Positions 57,616 through 64,000 of a DNA stretch of 64,000 bases are shown here, piece by piece (the first letter of the stretch is position 1; each line of letters opens with the position of its first letter). Source of the DNA: Lamellibrachia columna (Eukaryota > Annelida > Polychaeta > Sabellida > Siboglinidae). Below the pieces are notes generated by a model, which saw only the letters and a program-made list of their open reading frames with translations, did not search any database and was not told where the DNA came from. A program made the translations under genes and the position numbers. The stretch is taken from assembly GCA_963662155.1 (NCBI GenBank), contig OY759266.1:8062026-8126025 (forward strand). Direction: 5' to 3'.

Positions 57616-60600
57616 CTGCAAGATGACACAAACAGAATGCAAACCTGGCTCAATTGTCATCTTTCTAAAGGGAATCTACAATGATTTTCATTGGTTAACT
57701 GATACGCAGCCAGTTGGGTGGTTTCGTATCATTAAAATATCCAATTAACCACTTAAATCATTGTAAAGGGTTGTATATCCCATTTAAAGGAATAATTGGT
57801 GTGGACTGATGCCAAATATGTAAGAACAGCCCAACGTGCAGGTAATGTCATATGCATCTATGCCAGAATATGGTGAAAAACCACACAGAGCTCTGTCGTT
57901 TAATGACACTATTCTTGACGCTCAGTATCACATTACGAGCTACAACAATGTGTTGGTTGGTACACCCACCATTGGCGTGGAAAACAATGTGTCAAGACTT
58001 AGCCCCCGGGATCAGTCTCACATCAAACACAAAACTGGGTAATTTGGATCAAACCCACGAGACCCAAAACTGTGCAGCATATTGCGGGGCATGTGGTAAT
58101 TAACTGTCTAAATTCCTCCTTGTCACTCATACGTTCAGAGCATACTGTGAGTCCCCAACCATGCACAGGCAAAAACCAGAGCAACTGCATTTCCAGGAAA
58201 TCTACCTGGCTATATGCTTACTTCCAATGCAGATGAAGTGGTGCCATCTATCAGGCTACGAAATATAGGTACATAAAATAAAATACATGTAAATATGAAA
58301 CGAAACATTTTCACATACTTTAATTAAATTTACATCAATACTTTCAATGTAAAAATTTTATATACAAAAATATGGTATTATTACAAATTCTCCAACACAG
58401 TTGTTGTGATAGCACAAGAGTGGGGGAGGAAACCTACAATTGTGGCAACATTTACTCATTTCTTTCAAAGTCACATGAAATCTGTCTAATGTTTTTCTGT
58501 AAACTTGAAACAAAAATCCATAGAAACAAGGGATACAGCCATATTCATAAAAAATCCCCCAAAATGTGCATTAAATCCCGAATGGCATGTCTGCATTCAT
58601 TGTACCTTTCTGCGTGAGACGGAGAACGGTCGTTCGCACTGTCTGCAGGCAGCCACTACTTTGTCTTCTGTCCACTGAGCTTCTCTGTTGACCGCATGCA
58701 TTTCCTTCATGTCCTCAACCTTCAATTTAGACCTGCCCAAATCAAAGTATTTAAGTTATCAAATACACTAAACAATATTTAAATGCATGCACTTTGTTCA
58801 CAGTAGCACATTTTAATGGGGTTTGTTCAAATGTAAATGCAAGTAATAAAGTATTTCAAATTTTTATTAAAAGATCCTTAAATGCAAAGAAAATTATTTT
58901 GGAAATGTATTTAAATACATTCAAATGTACTTGAAGAATAAGAGGAATAATTTGTGTGTGTTTGATCATATGACTGAGAAATTTATATATGTGTAACATT
59001 ACATATACCTGGTATTGCTTTAACTTTTCAAATAGTTTCAGGTTTAAAAATAATGTTACTGAAGCTATGCAAAAGTAGTTATCGAAGAATAACAAACAAA
59101 TATTTTGGTTACAGTGTTTTTACATGCTTTGTTTAAGAAGCTAATTATATAAGGGCTGTCTAAGTGAACAATATTGTAAAAAATTTAATATACATTTACA
59201 ATGTTGTTATATCGATAGCTTCCATTTGATTTGTTCTGTGACATGCACAGTTTTCAAAACATGCCTGCCCATGCTAGACGTGGTTTACTAGAATCCCTAA
59301 GGAAGATATCCCACCCAGGGGGAGACATGATAGAGAATGGAAGATCCGTTGTCCAGCGTAAGTCCTGGGATAAGAAACACTGAAGACAGTTTTACTTAAT
59401 CACTGTTTAGAAAATAAGCCAATGTTTGTTTAGAGTTCACATCGGACATGGAATATATTCACAAGTTGGGTTAGAAAGTGTATATATATATTTATAGTCG
59501 ACCATCCATACAGCAAATTACACCTGTCTATGGGGAGTTGATGTACATTTAGTGGGAGTGATGCCCCTGTGGGAAGGTGATGTATATTTAGTAGGAGTTA
59601 TGCCCCTGTGGGAAGCTGACGTATATTTAGTGGGAGTGTCGGCCCTGTGGGGATGACACATCTACAGCTGCCAGCCAGAGTTAATTTCCTGTGAGTCAAT
59701 GCAGAACAAACATACGAAGCCCCTCAGACATGCGCGAATTAACTAATTTCCTTGGTGTGGCCATAATTACTAATCATGCATGAATGTCACAATACGATGG
59801 CCAAAACCACATCGCGTCGATGCAGCGTTAATGAAAAAACCCCACAAATCTCATAAGTCGGCGAACATGATTATTAGGAGGAAATATGTTTTATTTATTC
59901 ACGGCAGCTGAAACCAGACTGTGGCCCACCATTGGTCTTGGCTTCAGACAATGTCACACCTCAATGTAGTAATTAGGACACTATTTGCTTTCTTTTTACC
60001 TTCACTAGTACAGTGGCAGTTTTAGCTACTGCTGTTTATTTGCATGAGAGATATGAATGTTGTGGCAAGCTAAATGTGAGTTTCATTTAGTAAATTGTTC
60101 ACACTTTATATCGGGATTCTTAAAGGGAATAAAAACAATGCTTGAAATCATATTATATTATATTACATCTTGCAGTAATTTTTGTCATTTCCACAAAACC
60201 GAAAAATTCATTACAATTCAATTCATTAATAATTCCATTATGCATATTTTCCCTGCGATTATCGACAAGCTTTGATGTGACGTCACTGGTGACACGAAAG
60301 TGCAACTAGACTGCACCTTTCTATTCATTCATCTATGTTTACAGTTGTTGCGGTTGTTTCAAAGTAAGCGTCAGAATTGTTTATTTTGCGGCATTCAGTT
60401 GTAATGCAATCAGTGGTAAGAATAGAGTAACATGTAGTTTGTTTAAGTTCCCTACACTTAAACCATTTTTTCCAACCAGCTTTTACAATTTTGTTAACCA
60501 GTTTTTAAACCAGTTTTTTTAATCACTTTTTTTCATGTGTGCCCCTTGTCCGTCCGTCCATAGTAACTTACTCGCTGAGGTGAGAGCCGAGCTCGGACAG

Positions 60601-61684
60601 AGCCTTCTCCTGTTCCTCACACACAGTCTGCAGCTGGATGTGTTTGGTTTGCAGCTGGTCAAACTCCTGCAGCACACAACATTACGCTAATTGACTCTCA
60701 CTCTGCCCACTAACACAATCAACACACACATACTAATAACCCCCACAATGCCTGATGGCTGTACATATCATGGCATAGCACACTAAGGCATCTTTGGGGC
60801 AAGATGCCAGTGTTAAAAAAATAAAATGGATCTAATGTAGCCATCTTCTTCTTATATAGCAGTAAAATGGATAATTCCAAGCAATTTACACTTCACTTGT
60901 ATACATTATATTGTCATAAAATCATACACATTTAAACTACCCCGGTACTAATGTGCAAAAATCTGCAATTAGTACGCTAGTTAAATTTAAATTTAATAAA
61001 CACATGAAAAAAGTAAAAATAATTATTACTTAATTACTAAAAATAATTAAATTAAAATAATAATAAATAATATATACACAGTGGAACCTCATTAATCCGC
61101 ACAACTTGGTCCCCAGTGTACGTGTCTGGATTAACAAGTTTTTTGAACAAATGAATCATGTAATTAATAGGGTATGTTAGTATATGGAAAAACCATCCAC
61201 ATAAAATGATGTCGAGGTTTCTGGATTATCGACGTCCAGATTACCAAAGTTTCACTGTAGATGACATGAGAGGAAGACAAACCTGAGGATGAAAGTTGTG
61301 GGGAGCACACTCAGCAGACTGCAATGGACGGGACACATACAGAGAATAAGCGAGGAATGAGTGATAAAGAGAGCATGGAAACAGAAGAGAATGGTAGAAG
61401 GAGAAGAGGTAGACAGAATATAAGATGGAGGGACAGTGCTAAGAGATCTCGAAAGGTCAGAGGTGAACAGCTGAGAGTGGGAGAGAATGGTGATGTGGTC
61501 CCCATCCTGCAAGGGACCAAGGGGGAAGAAGAAGATATGAGAGGACCCACAGACCTTCCTGGTGGTCTGCAGCAGCCTCGTCTCCTCCTGCAGTCCGGCT
61601 ACCCTCTCCTTCTCCTGCTCCAGGTTGCGCTGCAGCGTCCCTCTCCATTCCCTCTCTATCTTCAGGTCTGTCTCCAGGGCTGAC
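57478..61684 (-). CDS. RUN/FYVE-domain protein, C-terminal exons (RUFY1/2-like)
   Basis: RUFY proteins bind PI3P on early endosomes through a C-terminal FYVE finger. Four exons, high to low: 61684-61555, 60666-60572, 58732-58606, 57615-57478 (stop TAG), with continuous phases. The first two encode coiled coil ([20 protein letters not shown], then [20 protein letters not shown] and [12 protein letters not shown]). The third gives [11 protein letters not shown], then the first FYVE cysteines in [14 protein letters not shown]. The last gives [16 protein letters not shown], the signature R(R/K)HHCR lipid-binding core with its zinc ligands, then [13 protein letters not shown]. The order matches RUFY1/2. 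The RUN domain and earlier coiled coil should lie beyond the right edge. RUFY1 versus RUFY2 cannot be decided from this part. Confidence 0.9.
59520..59660. repeat. 44-bp tandem repeat, 3 copies
   Basis: GATGTACATTTAGTGGGAGT followed by GATGCCCCTGTGGGAAG recurs three times in a RUFY-like gene intron. Confidence 0.85.
61079..61257. mobile_element. pogo/Tigger-like MITE
   Basis: The left end CAGTGGAACCTCATTAATCC and the right end (inverse, CAGTGAAACTTTGGTAATCT) match the familiar pogo-type inverted repeat CAGTG(A/G)AACCTC..TAATCC. TA follows the right end; on the left CA replaces it, presumably by mutation. It is 179 bp and non-coding, in the RUFY-like gene intron. Confidence 0.8.
61260..61520 (+). 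pseudogene. LINE C-terminal fragment
   Basis: The plus strand reads [20 protein letters not shown], then after a stop [18 protein letters not shown] is the usual closing signature of many LINE proteins. It is the single-copy relative of the minisatellite-bearing fragment at 33390-34035, and abuts the exon ending at 61555. Confidence 0.8.
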
Positions 61685-61739
61685 CTGGCAATGTCAAGAG
61701 CAAGGGCTTTAGTCGACCCATAACAAACAATAGCACCAA

Positions 61740-61885
61740 TTGCATCCACATGCATGCACGCACGTGTGCACGCACACACACCCGCACAGACAGACACACA
61801 CAAACACATGCACACACACACAAACATGCACACACTCATTCATACATGCATGCATGCACTCACACATACTCACACACATAACCAT
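61740..61885. repeat. CA-rich low-complexity tract
   Basis: ACACACAC and CATGCATG phrases; open frames on both strands reflect composition only. Confidence 0.9.
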
Positions 61886-62018
61886 GATGATTTTATACAA
61901 TCACAAAACATACACATATTTATGTTTATATTCGCATGTAAAGTGTAGTAGGAATATTTCAACTAATACAAAAGTATTAATTATTGGTAATTATCGTAGG
62001 AGGCATCCTGTTTTAATA

Positions 62019-63085
62019 CTACTGTGGAGTACATGTTGTATTGTCTACATCAAGCATGGACTGCTGTGGAGTACATGTTGTATTGTTTACATCAAGCATG
62101 GCCTGCTGTGGAGTACATGTTGTATTGTTTACATCAAGCATGGCCTGCTGTAGAATACATGTTGTATTGTTTACATCAAGCATGGCCTGCTGTGGAGTAC
62201 ATGTTGTATTGTCTACATCAAGCATGGACTGCTGTGGAGTACATGTTGTATTGTCTACATCAAGCATGGACTGCTGTGGAGTACATGTTGTATTGTTTAC
62301 ATCAAGCATGGCCTGCTGTGGAGTACATGTTGTATTGTTTACATCAAGCATGGCCTGCTGTGGAGTACATGTTGTATTGTTTACATCAAGCATGGACTGC
62401 TGTCGAGTACATGTTGTATTGTTTGCATCAAGCATGGACTGCTGTGGAGTACATGTTGTATTGTTTGCATCAAGCATGGACTGCTGTGGAGTACATGTTG
62501 TATTGTTTACATCAAGCATGGACTGCTGTGGAGTACATGTTGTATTGTTTACATCAAGCATGGACTGCTGTGGAGTACATGTTGTATTGTTTACATCAAA
62601 CATGGCCTGCTGTGGAGTACATGTTGTATTGTTTACATCAAGCATGGCCTGCTGTTGAGTACATGTTGTATTGTTTACATCAAGCATGGACTGCTGTGGA
62701 GTACATGTTGTATTGTTTACATCAAGCATGGCCTGCTGTGGAGTACATGTTGTATTGTTTACATCAAGCATGGCCTGCTGTGGAGTACGTTGTATTGTTT
62801 ATATCAAGCACGGACTGCTGTGGAGTACATGTTGTATTGTTTACATCAAGCACGGCCTGCTGTGGAGTACATGTTGTATTGTTTACATCAAGCATGGCCT
62901 GCTGTGGAGTACATGTTGTATTGTTTACATCAAGCATGGCCTGCTGTGGAGTACATGTTGTATTGTTTACTCCATAGCATGGCCTGCTGTGGAATACATG
63001 TTGTATTGTTTACATCAAGCATGGATGGCTGTGGAGCACGTTGTATTGTTTATATCAAGCACGGACTGCTGTGGAGTACATTTGC
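62019..63085. repeat. 42-bp minisatellite, about 25 copies
   Basis: The unit CTGTGGAGTACATGTTGTAT followed by TGTTTACATCAAGCATGGC recurs at 42-bp spacing. As 42 is divisible by three, several frames stay open for 150-317 codons on both strands. Those are not genes. It lies upstream of the RUFY-like exon at 61684. Confidence 0.95.
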
Positions 63086-63099
63086 TGACTTATATTTCT

Positions 63100-63640
63100 A
63101 TGGGTTACGTTACAACTAACAGCCAGACTAAGATATTCTTAGAAATTAAAAACACCTAAAAGAATGTGATTTTACTAGAACACTAGAGACAAGGAGGTTA
63201 AGAAGAGATCAAATATATATATTTAAGATATACAATGGTTATATAAATACATTTTTTTATAAGGATGCACTAGATACCACTACCACACTATGAATATGAT
63301 CTTATTAAGTAAGTTATACAATAGATATTTACATCAATAAAGCCTCCTGTCCTGTTAAACAGTTGAGAATTGAGGTTCCATAGGCAATATAAACAAACAA
63401 AAAGGTAAAATTAAACTTAATTATATGGAGCTTGTCAGTCAGAATACACAAATATCAACAACTTTCTGAATCATAAGTTTTATTTCTCTTCAGATATATT
63501 GGCGACCACCAGTGAATCTCAACAGACTCCTATATGAAGCAAGAGTCACAGTGAATCATCTTCATCTGTAACAGTGACTTGCTTCAAGTTCGCATTTCCA
63601 CACAAACGTCTGTACATATATGACACAATTAAACCTGCTC
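63100..63640. other. AT-rich stretch, nothing identified
   Basis: Probably intron of the RUFY-like gene. I see no exon with convincing splice sites and phase, and no recognisable repeat other than the arrays on either side. Confidence 0.5.
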
Positions 63641-63649
63641 ACGTTTCCA

Positions 63650-64000
63650 GTTACATTTCAGTTTTTTTGGACAACTAACTGTTGAGATACAAGTTCTGCA
63701 GAAAACCCATACATTTCAGTTCAACAACTAATGTTGAGAAACAAGTTCCACTGACAACCCATACATTTCAGTTGTTCAACAACTAATGTTGAGAAACAAG
63801 TTTTACTGACAACCCATACATTTTAAGTTGTTCAACAGTTAATGTTGAGATACACGTTCCATTGACACCCATACATTTCCATTGTTCAACAACTAATGTT
63901 GAGATACAAGTTCCACTGACAACCCATACATTTTAGTTGTTCAACAACTAATGTTGAGATGCAAGTTCAACTGACAACCCATACATTTCCATTGTTCATC
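63650..64000. repeat. Tandem repeat, unit about 57 bp, running off the window
   Basis: GTTCAACAACTAATGTTGAGA followed by CAAGTTCCACTGACAACCCA recurs about six times to the right edge, where the array is cut by the window. Confidence 0.9.

Noticed and set aside
61252..61839. 195-codon minus-strand frame
   Set aside because: It strings together CA repeats, the RUFY-like exon 61684-61555 and antisense LINE tail; only the exon part is supported.
62024..62977. 317-codon open frame (+) and 250-codon frame (-)
   Set aside because: Both are translations of the same 42-bp minisatellite; a unit divisible by three keeps frames open without selection.

Overview
This is an AT-rich, intron-rich, repeat-dense piece of an animal nuclear genome. 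The intron-bearing genes encode metazoan families: a TK2/dNK-type deoxynucleoside kinase, mitochondrial ribosomal protein uS7m, an ankyrin/SOCS-box protein, a RUFY-type FYVE protein and a C2H2 zinc-finger array. Introns are often near 1 kb, and the non-LTR elements are CR1-like. A non-vertebrate metazoan seems likely, but I cannot name the species or phylum from sequence alone. Exon models below were built by eye from splice consensus, phase continuity and remembered family alignments.

Layout. 574-13582 (-): a ten-exon deoxynucleoside kinase, 239 aa in my model. Its introns hold a 2.1 kb LINE with a 12-bp target duplication (3127-5225), an 888-bp element flanked by TA (10184-11071) and a LINE tail (about 11880-12440). 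13.7-19.6 kb: a mobile-element and palindrome zone with a hAT-like element carrying a perfect 8-bp duplication, a 540-bp foldback, and inverted repeats around long (AT)n tracts. 20-24.5 kb: copies of an unidentified repeat and a second foldback family. 24757-26265 (+): an uninterrupted 17-finger C2H2 gene, followed by LINE debris. 29935-38505 (+): MRPS7 (six exons), whose introns hold a LINE interrupted by another insertion (just upstream of exon 2), a 38-bp minisatellite, a tRNA-derived SINE and a 25-bp minisatellite. 39887-50903 (-): an eleven-exon ankyrin/SOCS-box gene (725 aa in my model), tail-to-tail with MRPS7. One of its introns contains a 53-bp array made from its own exon start and splice acceptor. 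50443-53445 (+): two phase-compatible exons of an unidentified gene, antisense to the 5' end of the SOCS gene. 51086-52426 (-): a CR1-like reverse transcriptase. 57478-61684 (-): the last exons of a RUFY1/2-like gene whose 5' part lies outside the window.

The genes are unrelated housekeeping or signalling genes: nucleotide salvage, mitochondrial translation, ubiquitin-ligase substrate recognition, endosomal PI3P binding and transcription. I see no operon-like pathway and no CRISPR or prokaryotic system. The unusual content is structural: repeated hairpins centred on AT microsatellites, palindrome-rich inverted repeats, an array that multiplies a 3' splice site, and an unidentified antisense gene fragment.
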